Of a stretch of DNA of 62,203 nt, positions 15,586 to 21,622 are shown piece by piece. The notes below the pieces were generated by a model, which was not told where the DNA came from, did no database searches, and worked only from the letters and a program-made list of their open reading frames with translations. This stretch comes from a virus: IMG/VR virus record IMGVR_UViG_3300025233_000001, positions 1 to 62,203 of that record, one strand, 5' to 3'. Made by a program: the position numbers and the translations under genes. Numbering within the stretch: position 1 is the first letter of the stretch; each line of letters opens with the position of its first letter.

Positions 15586-15787
15586 TTCGTGGACTCCTAC
15601 CGGGGAGGTTATGTTGACGCTTGAACTTTAGGCCAGCCTTAATAGCCGCCTTACATTCAGCCTTCTTCTCTGCTTTCGGCTCCGTCCGTTCCTCGTACTT
15701 GGAGCCTTCGACCGGGCCTTTGCCACCGTCGATCTTGCTCCACTTCTTCCTGACCTTTGTGAGACTGCTATTCTTTTTAGTAGCCAT
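15578..15787 (-). CDS. Hypothetical basic protein
   Basis: This 69-residue, strongly charged protein (many Lys and Glu) has no hydrophobic core segment and is probably disordered or nucleic-acid-associated. It overlaps both neighbours by about 10 bases. No family is recognised. Confidence 0.6.
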   Translation of the reverse strand: MATKKNSSLTKVRKKWSKIDGGKGPVEGSKYEERTEPKAEKKAECKAAIKAGLKFKRQHNLPGRSPRNG

Positions 15788-15986
15788 GACGCCTCCGAGG
15801 ACGACCTTTAATAACCCACTTAGCTGAGTTGACGTATTTATTGTACGCGGCCCGCATCGAACGACCTTTACCTGCTACACGTTCCGAGCCAGATAGCAGG
15901 CCGGGGTGTATTACATAGCCCTGCGCCCAATACCATCCGAATCGCATCTTAATCTTCGGTTTGGTGTAATGAGCTTTATTGTACAT
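15777..15986 (-). CDS. Hypothetical basic protein
   Basis: This 69-residue Arg/Lys/Tyr-rich protein (MYNKAHYTKPKIKMRFGWYW start, GRPRRRHGY end) overlaps the next gene by 11 bases. The composition suggests a nucleic-acid-binding or structural microprotein. No family is recognised. Confidence 0.6.
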   Translation of the reverse strand: MYNKAHYTKPKIKMRFGWYWAQGYVIHPGLLSGSERVAGKGRSMRAAYNKYVNSAKWVIKGRPRRRHGY

Positions 15987-16007
15987 GGTATCCCTCCACG
16001 AGCTTTA

Positions 16008-16277
16008 TTACTTCGCGGCTTTCGCCTGCCCGACTTGGAAGGGCATCCACTCAGCGTAGAAACCATGTGCGGGCTTCTCATCGCCTTCCTGCAACAACTT
16101 AACCGAAGTGCACCCCGTCATCAAATTACCGTGCTGATCGTGCGCAGCGAGGTTAACGCACCTATCGCTATGCACGTAGGTAATCATCGCCGCAAGCGGC
16201 TGGGTCTTGTCGTAGCGGATATCATTGAAGCTAGACGGCGTGAACCAAACAATGCGACCGATGGTGGGCTTAATCAT
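16008..16277 (-). CDS. Conserved hypothetical phage protein
   Basis: This 89-residue protein of beta-rich pattern (IKPTIGRIVWFTP, then ITYVHSDRCVNLAAHDQHGN, then EWMPFQVGQAKAAK) resembles a small protein seen in many phages of Proteobacteria, whose function is unknown to me. It lies directly downstream of tRNA-Thr. Confidence 0.65.
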   Translation of the reverse strand: MIKPTIGRIVWFTPSSFNDIRYDKTQPLAAMITYVHSDRCVNLAAHDQHGNLMTGCTSVKLLQEGDEKPAHGFYAEWMPFQVGQAKAAK

Positions 16278-16293
16278 ATTAGTTCCTGTGGTG

Positions 16294-16369
16294 TGGTGCC
16301 GGTAGCAGGAATCGAACCCACGACCGCCTACTTACAAGGTAGATGCTCTACCAACTGAGCTATACCGGC
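16294..16369 (-). tRNA. tRNA-Thr(UGU)
   Basis: This 76-base tRNA has an encoded CCA. The acceptor is GCCGGTA/TACCGGC, the D arm is GCTC..GAGC, the anticodon loop CTTGTAA gives TGT, and the T arm is GTGGG TTCGATT CCTGC. It would read ACA and related Thr codons. Its acceptor-stem sequence recurs exactly in the folded element at 18607-18718. Confidence 0.95.
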
Positions 16370-16557
16370 GAAACTTTGTAGCCCGTGACGTGGGCCAGTC
16401 GATCTAGTCATCAGTACGAAGGCGCCCGATCTGAGCGGCGAGCTAACTACGTTGTATGCTACCAGCAACACACTACGCATGGACGGTAACCCGGAACCCT
16501 TAGAGCCTATGTTTCTCTAAGGCCAGCGTCAGCTTAGGCGGAGCAACGCTCATTATA

Positions 16558-16626
16558 CTAACCTAGATTGGTCCCGTTGTTGACGTGTACGGTGACCTTC
16601 CACGGCACGGCCTTCCAGCCCAGCAT
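16558..16626 (-). CDS. Possible 22-residue micropeptide
   Basis: This short frame (MLGWKAVPWKVTVHVNNGTN...) has a start that overlaps the stop of the 47-residue gene (TAATG). Only the coupling supports it, and it could be chance. The stretch 16370-16557 beyond it holds no gene. It does contain a CCTTAGAG/CTCTAAGG stem (16498-16505 with 16515-16522) of unknown meaning. Confidence 0.3.
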   Translation of the reverse strand: MLGWKAVPWKVTVHVNNGTNLG

Positions 16627-16769
16627 TACAAATGCTTGATACCGCCCATCCACACTTTCTTCACCGCGTCATTAGGGAGAATCTTTCGTTCCTGATAACC
16701 TTTAGGCGGAAACACCAACTGAGAACGCCATGGATGTTTCTTCTTAGCTTTCGGTTTAGCGGCGGTCAT
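16626..16769 (-). CDS. 47-residue basic microprotein
   Basis: Start at 16769 overlaps the upstream stop by 4 bases (ATGA). The product has a Lys-rich N-terminus (MTAAKPKAKKKHPWRSQLVF) followed by a short folded-looking segment (YQERKILPNDAVKKVWMGG). Size, coupling and sense composition support a real gene. No function is recognised. Confidence 0.55.
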   Translation of the reverse strand: MTAAKPKAKKKHPWRSQLVFPPKGYQERKILPNDAVKKVWMGGIKHL

Positions 16770-17029
16770 GTCGTCTCACCAAGATTCATTTCCATCTGTA
16801 CTTGGTTTGCGCGGTCAACGTCCTCGCGCAAGTAGATCGTATTGACCGTAGTGATATCGCACGGACCCTTAACGTCGAAATGCGTAATAAGAATCCTTGA
16901 AGTATGTACGTACGGCTGATCCCCTAGCCGTGGATGCCCTTTAATTCCGCCAAGGTTCGCGAACCAACTACCGTCCTCAAACCTCTCGAAACCCTGAAAC
17001 TCCTTGAAGGTTACAATAGGGCGGTTCAT
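16766..17029 (-). CDS. Hypothetical protein
   Basis: This 87-residue, beta-rich protein contains RFEDGSWFANLGG, HTSRILITHF and VNTIYLREDVDRA. It overlaps both neighbours by 4 bases (ATGA), in a run of translationally coupled small genes. No family is recognised. Confidence 0.65.
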   Translation of the reverse strand: MNRPIVTFKEFQGFERFEDGSWFANLGGIKGHPRLGDQPYVHTSRILITHFDVKGPCDITTVNTIYLREDVDRANQVQMEMNLGETT

Positions 17030-17358
17030 GCTACCACCCTATCAAAGCCGTAGCCCTTGAAGTAATCGACGTATTCCCGGACAAGTGCATCGACCCCTTT
17101 ATCTCCGCTCTTATGTTCTTCGACCAGCCCATCAGTCTCTTGGTATTCCACGAAACCTGATTCGACGTAGCTGTATGTCGGTGGACCTAGTGTTACTTCG
17201 TATTCTTCGGTATTGCTGTCGTCGTTGTGCGGAATGCGCAACGTCAGACCTTCGGTCGGTTGAAACGGTAAAGTCCGTATGGACTTAAATATTAGGTCTT
17301 CCCCCTTCGGCGTCTTCACTGTGATATGTATAAGTAGCCGGAAGTAATTTGGACTCAT
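17026..17358 (-). CDS. Hypothetical protein
   Basis: This 110-residue protein uses the start at 17358 (MSPNYFRLLIH) because it overlaps the upstream stop by 4 bases; the frame stays open upstream. It alternates polar and hydrophobic residues as in a beta domain, with an acidic middle (DDSNTEEYEV). No family is recognised. Confidence 0.6.
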   Translation of the reverse strand: MSPNYFRLLIHITVKTPKGEDLIFKSIRTLPFQPTEGLTLRIPHNDDSNTEEYEVTLGPPTYSYVESGFVEYQETDGLVEEHKSGDKGVDALVREYVDYFKGYGFDRVVA

Positions 17359-17567
17359 ACGCGCACCCCTATATCGGCCCATGCGAGAATGTCGCGGGCC
17401 TCCCTGAGCGTTGGTAGGTAGCTGCCTTGAACAAGGCTGACTAGGACGGATTGCGCCATGTACCTAATGCGGTTCTCCATGGCCTGACCCGAGTTAACAA
17501 GGCGGCAATGGTTAGGTACGGCGATTGGGCGGACTTGCGGATCGAAATTCACTGAACTAACCTCCAT
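17355..17567 (-). CDS. Hypothetical protein
   Basis: This 70-residue protein has an N-terminal extended part and a C-terminal pair of helices (RIRYMAQSVLVSLVQG, LREARDILAWADIG). No family is recognised. It overlaps its downstream neighbour by 4 bases. Confidence 0.6.
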   Translation of the reverse strand: MEVSSVNFDPQVRPIAVPNHCRLVNSGQAMENRIRYMAQSVLVSLVQGSYLPTLREARDILAWADIGVRV

Positions 17568-17579
17568 GCTAGTACACAG

Positions 17580-17753
17580 TTACGGGCCGGTATAAGGTAC
17601 CTGAACCCCGTTGATTGTCACCGTCCTAGGCTTTTGAATCTCCTGCAACTGCATCACGCGGTTGTTGGGCCGCTTGTCCAGTTGGTACATCTGCTTGCGC
17701 AACTTTTTCGGAACGTCACGAAAAAGGTTTACTGTGGTTTTCTTCACGCGCAC
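17580..17753 (-). CDS. 57-residue basic microprotein
   Basis: GTG start at 17753 with GGAG 6 bases upstream. The product is Lys/Arg-rich at the start (MRVKKTTVNLFRDVPKKLRK) and ends in a short beta-like segment (RTVTINGVQVPYTGP). The good ribosome site and the tight packing support it. The function is unknown. Confidence 0.55.
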   Translation of the reverse strand: MRVKKTTVNLFRDVPKKLRKQMYQLDKRPNNRVMQLQEIQKPRTVTINGVQVPYTGP

Positions 17754-17772
17754 AACTTACTCCCTATTGTGG

Positions 17773-18009
17773 TTAAGCACCATCTTCCCCTTCCGGGAAA
17801 GGTATAAACGAAGGCGGTACGCCCGCCCCCGGTAAACTGATCGGCGTGATAACGATGGACCCGCCGTGCGTGATATCGATCATAACATCAACCGCATCAC
17901 CTTGCCAACCCAGGGTTTGAATCAGGTTGCTATTGCCAGCGTTGTCTAGCTGCGCTACCTGTGCCCCAGAGTTTAGGTCGAGAATTTGCATCTGGACCCG
18001 GAGTTTCAT
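17773..18009 (-). CDS. Hypothetical protein, similar in outline to the 21446-21622 product
   Basis: This 78-residue protein starts at 18009 with ATG overlapping the upstream TGA (TGATG). A strand pattern ILDLNSGAQVAQLDNAGNSN near the N-terminus resembles INLITGVQVAKYDSAHVTEA in the 21446-21622 product, suggesting distant paralogy. The C-terminus is acidic. No function is known. Confidence 0.6.
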   Translation of the reverse strand: MKLRVQMQILDLNSGAQVAQLDNAGNSNLIQTLGWQGDAVDVMIDITHGGSIVITPISLPGAGVPPSFIPFPEGEDGA

Positions 18010-18188
18010 CACGCACCGCCAAGAGTCATTTCTTTAATAACTAACTCGCGGTTCTGGTGAATGTAGTCTTCGTGGTTGTCGCCCTTCTCGGTGAGGGTAG
18101 CGAGCAGGGAAGTCCCATTGCGGGTTTCCTCCCATACTTCCACGTAGACATTAGGTTCGACCAGTTCAATACGGACTTTGGTGGTCAT
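18009..18188 (-). CDS. 59-residue microprotein
   Basis: The ATG at 18188 overlaps the stop of the upstream gene (TGATG), and its TGA overlaps the next ATG in the same way. The product begins MTTKVRIELVEPNVYVEVWE and looks like a small beta sheet followed by a charged helix. No family is recognised. The double coupling supports expression. Confidence 0.6.
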   Translation of the reverse strand: MTTKVRIELVEPNVYVEVWEETRNGTSLLATLTEKGDNHEDYIHQNRELVIKEMTLGGA

Positions 18189-18430
18189 CAGCCTTTGCGC
18201 CTGTTCGTTGTTTTCTTCACGACTCGCAGGTTGCTACGAGCGTTGCTCAGCTTACTTCCACCAGTGGACCCGCTCTTGTGATCCACTTCCTTGCCGTCCA
18301 CCTTGGCTTTACCTTCCCGACCTAATGCCCGCACAGCCTTATTGCGCTGATTACGGTTATCGATCTGGGACTGCTTGCCATGGTACTCGGCGTATTCTTT
18401 CGCGTAGTTACGCGGCTCTTTGCGTGGCAT
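18188..18430 (-). CDS. Small HNH-like basic protein
   Basis: This 80-residue protein has an N-terminal basic helix (KEYAEYHGKQSQIDNRNQRN) and a C-terminal EVDHKSGSTGGSKLSNARSNLRVV motif that looks like the core of an HNH nuclease (DH.., N.., NL). Similar short proteins occur in many phages. The normal second catalytic His is not obvious, so it may be a nicking nuclease or a degenerate relative. It is coupled to the LysM gene upstream by TAATG. Confidence 0.6.
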   Translation of the reverse strand: MPRKEPRNYAKEYAEYHGKQSQIDNRNQRNKAVRALGREGKAKVDGKEVDHKSGSTGGSKLSNARSNLRVVKKTTNRRKG

Positions 18431-18588
18431 TAGCCGATCATCACCGGGATATAGATAAAGTCCCCAACGTTAATAACGCTAGAGTCCGTGATCTGGGGAT
18501 TGGCGAACATCAACGCTTCAACAGTCAAGCCGAAACGTACAGCAATGTCCGCGTAGGTGTCCAACGGTTTAGCGCGATAAATCGGCAT
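18430..18588 (-). CDS. 52-residue single LysM-domain microprotein
   Basis: The whole product is one LysM motif: YRAKPLDTYADIAVRFGLTV, then an LMFANPQI helix and INVGDFIYIPV. LysM domains bind N-acetylglucosamine polymers such as peptidoglycan. No signal peptide or catalytic domain is present, so it may act as a lone cell-wall-binding module or a protein-interaction unit in the virion or cytoplasm. The start at 18588 directly follows the shared CGGGGCTATCACG motif and the folded element at 18607-18718; its stop makes TAATG with the next gene. Confidence 0.75.
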   Translation of the reverse strand: MPIYRAKPLDTYADIAVRFGLTVEALMFANPQITDSSVINVGDFIYIPVMIG

Positions 18589-18606
18589 CGTGATAGCCCC
18601 GTGTTA

Positions 18607-18718
18607 GAATTAATTGCCGGTAGCCCATCCATACGGATCGTTACCCGGCTACAGGTAGACTCGGTTCAAAGCTCCGAACTGGCGGTGTCCGTACTAATAG
18701 ACTACCGGCAATTAATTC
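18607..18718 (-). ncRNA. Candidate structured RNA with tRNA-like closing stem
   Basis: A perfect 17-bp inverted repeat (18607-18623 with 18702-18718; GAATTAATTGCCGGTAG and its complement) closes a 78-base region that contains four short hairpins (stems ATCC/GGAT, TACC/GGTA, TCGG/CCGA and GTCT/GGAC on one strand or the other). The segment is gene-free. On the minus strand the closing stem reads GCCGGTA...TACCGGCA, identical to the acceptor stem of the phage tRNA-Thr, but no standard T arm is seen. The function is unknown, and it could be a decayed or unusual tRNA. Confidence 0.45.
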
Positions 18719-18800
18719 AGTGGAACACTAAGCATCGTTGCCCGGTGTGTGGAGGGGAGCCACAGTATGCGGTCTGATACTTAGTGCTCCACTGAATTAA
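18712..18800 (-). ncRNA. Candidate structured RNA stem-loop, 21-bp stem
   Basis: Arms 18712-18732 and 18780-18800 pair over 21 positions. The single non-Watson-Crick pair is A-C on the plus strand but G-U if transcribed from the minus strand, which favours a leftward RNA. Inside is a 5-bp stem (TGTGG/CCACA, 18748-18752 with 18760-18764) with a 7-base loop. The left arm shares bases 18712-18718 with the element before, so the two stems are mutually exclusive there. Confidence 0.45.
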
Positions 18801-18805
18801 CTACG

Positions 18806-18854
18806 CTGCATGGCGGTTTCACGCGGGGGAGGGGACATTACTCCCGCCATGCAG
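18806..18854 (-). repeat. Third stem-loop in the folded intergenic block
   Basis: An 11-bp perfect inverted repeat (CTGCATGGCGG, 18806-18816, with 18844-18854) encloses 27 GC-rich bases. It lies 12 bases downstream of the stop of the 18867-19412 gene. No T run follows on the minus strand, so it is not a standard terminator. It may be the first of three linked RNA structures. Confidence 0.5.
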
Positions 18855-18866
18855 TGCAGAAACTTA

Positions 18867-19412
18867 TTACTTCAAGTGCTGCTTGATTTCCCAGAGCTTG
18901 GCCTTGAGCCAGCCCTTAGCAGCAGCGGTGGCGTTACCCAGCATGGTTTCAATCTGGGTTTCGATTTCGGTCGCCACATTATGTGCTGCGGCCTTCGACT
19001 GCAAGTGCTTCTGTACTTCGTTCTCTGCGGCTACCGGGTCTTTCAGATACGGCTTACCGGGAGGGTGGTCAAGCTCCTGCTCGTCCTGCAACTCCGCTCC
19101 ATCCAGCGCCGCTTTCAGTTCCGCGTCCTGCGCCTTCTGCTCTGCGTTCTCGCCGTCGAGGATGGCCGCACGCTCTGCGAGCGCTGCATTGGTGGCCTTC
19201 TGTTCGTCGGTCAAGCCGTCTTCCTGCGGCGGCTTCTGGTCTTCGGTCTGGCTTCCCGCCGCAACGTCTGCGCTTTCAGAACCAGTCGTGGACCCTTCCT
19301 GATTCGTGGGCGGGGTCTGGTCAGACGTTGCGGCGGTACTCTGGTCGGCAGGCTGTCCAGTCGGAAGCTGTTGGCCTGTCTGTTGTTCGTTGGTATTAGT
19401 TTCGTCGGTCAT
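18867..19412 (-). CDS. Hypothetical protein with long disordered N-terminus
   Basis: This 181-residue protein has a first half of Thr/Gln/Ser/Pro/Glu-rich low-complexity sequence (MTDETNTNEQQTGQQ start) and a second half with Ala/Glu/Lys helices (residues about 65-181) ending AKLWEIKQHLK. No family is recognised. It follows a promoter-like sequence at 19461-19489 and is the last coding gene before the folded block. Confidence 0.6.
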   Translation of the reverse strand: MTDETNTNEQQTGQQLPTGQPADQSTAATSDQTPPTNQEGSTTGSESADVAAGSQTEDQKPPQEDGLTDEQKATNAALAERAAILDGENAEQKAQDAELKAALDGAELQDEQELDHPPGKPYLKDPVAAENEVQKHLQSKAAAHNVATEIETQIETMLGNATAAAKGWLKAKLWEIKQHLK

Positions 19413-19460
19413 CGGGTCACCTTAATGGGTCGCGGCCTGCCGCGCAAGAGGTTGTATAAA

Positions 19461-19489
19461 ACTCTACAACGCCCGGGGGCCGAACGCAA
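19461..19489 (-). promoter_or_regulatory. Putative leftward promoter
   Basis: On the minus strand, TTGCGT and TAGAGT are separated by 17 bases. It is located between the terminator hairpin at 19507-19532 and the gene starting at 19412, the expected place for a new transcript start. Similar boxes occur at 5740-5768 and 24449-24478. Confidence 0.4.
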
Positions 19490-19506
19490 GCCCCCTCTAA
19501 TAAAGG

Positions 19507-19532
19507 AGCCGGGTGAACTTAATCACCCGGCT
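19507..19532 (-). terminator. Hairpin terminator after the 19580-19993 gene
   Basis: A perfect 10-bp stem (AGCCGGGTGA/TCACCCGGCT) has a 6-base loop. Read leftward it is followed by CCTTTATT, a modest T-rich run. It separates the 19580-19993 gene from the next transcription unit. Confidence 0.6.
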
Positions 19533-19579
19533 ACCTAGACCTACTTCCTGTAGCTACCGCTTCCGAAACTTATTGGCGA

Positions 19580-19993
19580 TTACTCGTCGCCAAGCAGGTC
19601 TTCGCCGTCTTCCGCAAGGTTCTGCTCGTCTTCCTGCGTCACGGGTTCCTGCTCGTCGGCGGCACGCTCGCCGTTGTGCCACACGCGGAGGGTCGGGGTA
19701 CCATCGCCGCCTTCCTCGCCGTCCGGGAAGTAGCGCGTCACGACATGAATACCGAGCTTCTTGCCGAGCGAGCTAAAGTAGCTCTGCTTCTGGCTGGCCT
19801 TACGCTTGGCGTCTTCTGCCTGCGTCAGCACCACGCCTTCCTTGGTCTGCGCGCCTTCCGTGCCGGTGACCGGGATCGCGAAGGACTGGCCCTGCGACAT
19901 CTTGTCGAGCGGGTACTGCGAACCACGCGGGGCGAATTCGATTTCACGCTTGGGGATCGAGACGCCATCTTCGATAACGATATTGAACGACAT
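19580..19993 (-). CDS. Conserved phage protein with acidic tail
   Basis: This 137-residue protein begins MSFNIVIEDGVSIPKREIEF and has the pattern of a small conserved phage family (SQYPLDKMSQGQSFAIP, then KASQKQSYFSSLGKKLG, then TLRVWHN). It ends in a strongly acidic tail (EDGEDLLGDE). The tail resembles those of ssDNA-binding proteins, so partner recruitment is possible, but the function is unknown. It stands between the terminator at 19507 and the promoter-like site at 20053. Confidence 0.7.
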   Translation of the reverse strand: MSFNIVIEDGVSIPKREIEFAPRGSQYPLDKMSQGQSFAIPVTGTEGAQTKEGVVLTQAEDAKRKASQKQSYFSSLGKKLGIHVVTRYFPDGEEGGDGTPTLRVWHNGERAADEQEPVTQEDEQNLAEDGEDLLGDE

Positions 19994-20052
19994 GACTGTA
20001 ACTCCTTAGAGGTTTGGTTGGTTGTGCGGCCCTGCACTGCGACCGTGGACAT

Positions 20053-20082
20053 AGTAGAACAGACGCGATTTCAACTTGTCAA
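20053..20082 (-). promoter_or_regulatory. Putative strong leftward sigma70 promoter
   Basis: On the minus strand, a perfect TTGACA -35 box (20077-20082) is followed 18 bases later by TCTACT (20053-20058). An alternative -10, TACTAT, lies 2 bases further. It is directly upstream of the 19580-19993 gene in a 98-base gap. The -10 flank TACTATGTC is repeated at the 24449 promoter. Confidence 0.5.
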
Positions 20083-20091
20083 CTACTTTCT

Positions 20092-20385
20092 TCAACTTTC
20101 TTTGTCGGGGTCAATCAAGTCTGCTGCCATCGCTTCCAGACGGTCGGCCAACTTAATCACTTCGGCCTCACGCAACTGCCGTCCCTTGTCTCCCTGACTC
20201 ATAAACCGATACCACCCAGCGGTGTAGCGTACCGATATCTCTTTGCCATGGGCGCGCTGCCATGCGGTTTCAAGGCGGCGGCACACGGCGTCAATGTGTT
20301 CTGCTTGCGCATACTGGCGATCCATCTGCCTACCCTTGGCCTTGTCTGTCCGTACGTTCCGGCGAACCTCATAGCGCGTCGTCAT
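20092..20385 (-). CDS. Hypothetical helical protein
   Basis: This 97-residue, charged, mostly helical protein contains RQMDRQYAQAEHIDAVCRR and LREAEVIKLADRLEAMA. No family is recognised. Its start overlaps the SprT-like gene stop by 4 bases (ATGA). Confidence 0.65.
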   Translation of the reverse strand: MTTRYEVRRNVRTDKAKGRQMDRQYAQAEHIDAVCRRLETAWQRAHGKEISVRYTAGWYRFMSQGDKGRQLREAEVIKLADRLEAMAADLIDPDKES

Positions 20386-20834
20386 AGGTTGAACGTCCCC
20401 ACCGGGTAGCGGGCCTGTCCCGAGCCGCCCAGACGCTTACACACGCCCACCCAGCCGTTATCGTGGTTGTGTCCATGGCCGTGCTGCGGACGGAGCATGC
20501 AGACCAAGTGCGCCAGTTCGTGCGGCACTACGTCTTCAAGTACGGCATTCAGGTTTTGTTCCACGGCGGCTTTACTGATCCGCACCAGCAACAGCACCTT
20601 GGCATTAGGTCGGCGGATCACGCCCGCCGCACCGGCTGCGCCGCAATGCTTGAGCTTCAACATGGACTCTTGGTTATGGAACGCCAGAACAAAATCGTGA
20701 GGCTCGTGAATCTGGTACGTGTTCTTAGCCTCAGTCCACAGAGCCTTAGCCCGCTTGATGACTTTATCAATGTCATCGGTACGGTTGTCGGCGTTGTAGT
20801 ATTTAAAGGGTGACCCCTGCAACCCGTCAGGCAT
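20382..20834 (-). CDS. SprT-like zinc metallopeptidase
   Basis: This 150-residue protein contains the zinc-binding motif VPHELAHL (HExxH) followed about 16 residues later by HDNGWVGVCKRLGG, which supplies the third ligand and the conserved packing seen in SprT/Spartan-like proteases. The N-terminal part is helical and leads into a strand/Ala-Gly region. Spartan-type enzymes degrade proteins bound or crosslinked to DNA. In a phage it could clear host or replication proteins from DNA. The exact substrate cannot be inferred. Confidence 0.75.
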   Translation of the reverse strand: MPDGLQGSPFKYYNADNRTDDIDKVIKRAKALWTEAKNTYQIHEPHDFVLAFHNQESMLKLKHCGAAGAAGVIRRPNAKVLLLVRISKAAVEQNLNAVLEDVVPHELAHLVCMLRPQHGHGHNHDNGWVGVCKRLGGSGQARYPVGTFNL

Positions 20835-21024
20835 GACGCTTAAACTCCGCTACTGGTTCGTGTGAGAAGTGGACAATCACGTTGTCCGTTCCGTCTTCCA
20901 ACTTTGTCTTGCACCAGCACTCCCGACTTAATTCGTGGCCCTTGCCGAACAAAGGTATGACGTGGAAGTCTGTACCTTTGTCGAACACACCCCACTGACC
21001 GGCTGAGACTTTATGCGGCTTCAC
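20827..21024 (-). CDS. Hypothetical small protein
   Basis: This 65-residue protein is mixed beta, with GQWGVFDKGTDFHVIPLFGK and ECWCKTKLEDG. No family is recognised. It overlaps both neighbours (4 and 8 bases). Confidence 0.6.
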   Translation of the reverse strand: MKPHKVSAGQWGVFDKGTDFHVIPLFGKGHELSRECWCKTKLEDGTDNVIVHFSHEPVAEFKRHA

Positions 21025-21206
21025 CAGTTACCTCCTATCGTCTCAGCTTCCCCGAACGTACACGGCCCGCACAGCCCTGTGGCTGGATGGACTGGCGATT
21101 GCCCGCATACTTCACACTCGTAATCCCATCGCGGTTCATTGCTATTAGGGTCGAGCGGTGGCCGTGGGTCTACGTGACCTTGCCCGTCTACGCGCTTATT
21201 ATTCAT
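21021..21206 (-). CDS. Small zinc-ribbon protein
   Basis: This 61-residue protein contains two CxxC knuckles (CEVCGQSPVHPATGLCGPC), giving a likely four-cysteine zinc ribbon after a polar Pro/Asp-rich start. Proteins of this type are common in phage genomes. They may bind nucleic acid or stabilise other proteins, and the role here is unknown. Its stop overlaps the next start by 4 bases. Confidence 0.7.
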   Translation of the reverse strand: MNNKRVDGQGHVDPRPPLDPNSNEPRWDYECEVCGQSPVHPATGLCGPCTFGEAETIGGNW

Positions 21207-21208
21207 GG

Positions 21209-21442
21209 CTAGCCCAGCCTGTATTCAAGTTGGCGAGTCATTTCCATCAGGCGTTGCCGCGTGATGCGGTTCGACAAACCTTCGATCTTGATCCAAGGGT
21301 TATCGTAGCTAATCGCCGGATGGCACCCGTAGACTTTATAGTACGCGTCCGTGTACCGTTCCACCAGTCCTTTCAGACTGCGATCCATCTTGTGCTTGCT
21401 CTGTTCCTTGGGCATCAGCACGTTAGACTGAATGGTGACCAT
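21209..21442 (-). CDS. Hypothetical small protein
   Basis: This 77-residue basic protein contains HKMDRSLKGLVERYTDAYY and an SNRITRQRLMEMTRQL helix. No family is recognised. It lies 3 bases after the 58-residue gene at 21446-21622. Confidence 0.6.
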   Translation of the reverse strand: MVTIQSNVLMPKEQSKHKMDRSLKGLVERYTDAYYKVYGCHPAISYDNPWIKIEGLSNRITRQRLMEMTRQLEYRLG

Positions 21443-21445
21443 GGG

Positions 21446-21622
21446 CTACACCCCTACGTCATACGTGCCGGTTTCGATAGCCACATAAAGTTCATCAGAC
21501 GGAGCGTCCTTTGGAACTTTACTGTTCAGAGTAGCTACCAGAGCGTTAGCTTCCGTTACATGCGCTGAGTCGTACTTAGCCACTTGAACGCCGGTAATCA
21601 GATTAATTACTTTGATGGTCAT
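21446..21622 (-). CDS. 58-residue microprotein
   Basis: Start at 21622 overlaps the upstream stop by 4 bases (ATGA). The product begins MTIKVINLITGVQVAKYDSA and ends YVAIETGTYDVGV. Its outline resembles the N-terminal part of the 17773-18009 product. No function is known. The gene coupling supports it. Confidence 0.6.
   Translation of the reverse strand: MTIKVINLITGVQVAKYDSAHVTEANALVATLNSKVPKDAPSDELYVAIETGTYDVGV

Noticed and set aside
18607-18718. Calling the first folded element a tRNA
   Set aside because: The acceptor-like stem matches tRNA-Thr, but there is no TTCRA T loop and no 5-bp/7-base anticodon arm in the right place on either strand.
18178-18777. Plus-strand open frame ending with a CPVCGGEP zinc-knuckle-like segment
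   Set aside because: It runs antisense to coupled leftward genes, lacks a normal start and ribosome site, and its end lies inside the folded stem-loops. The Cys pattern is best explained by chance.
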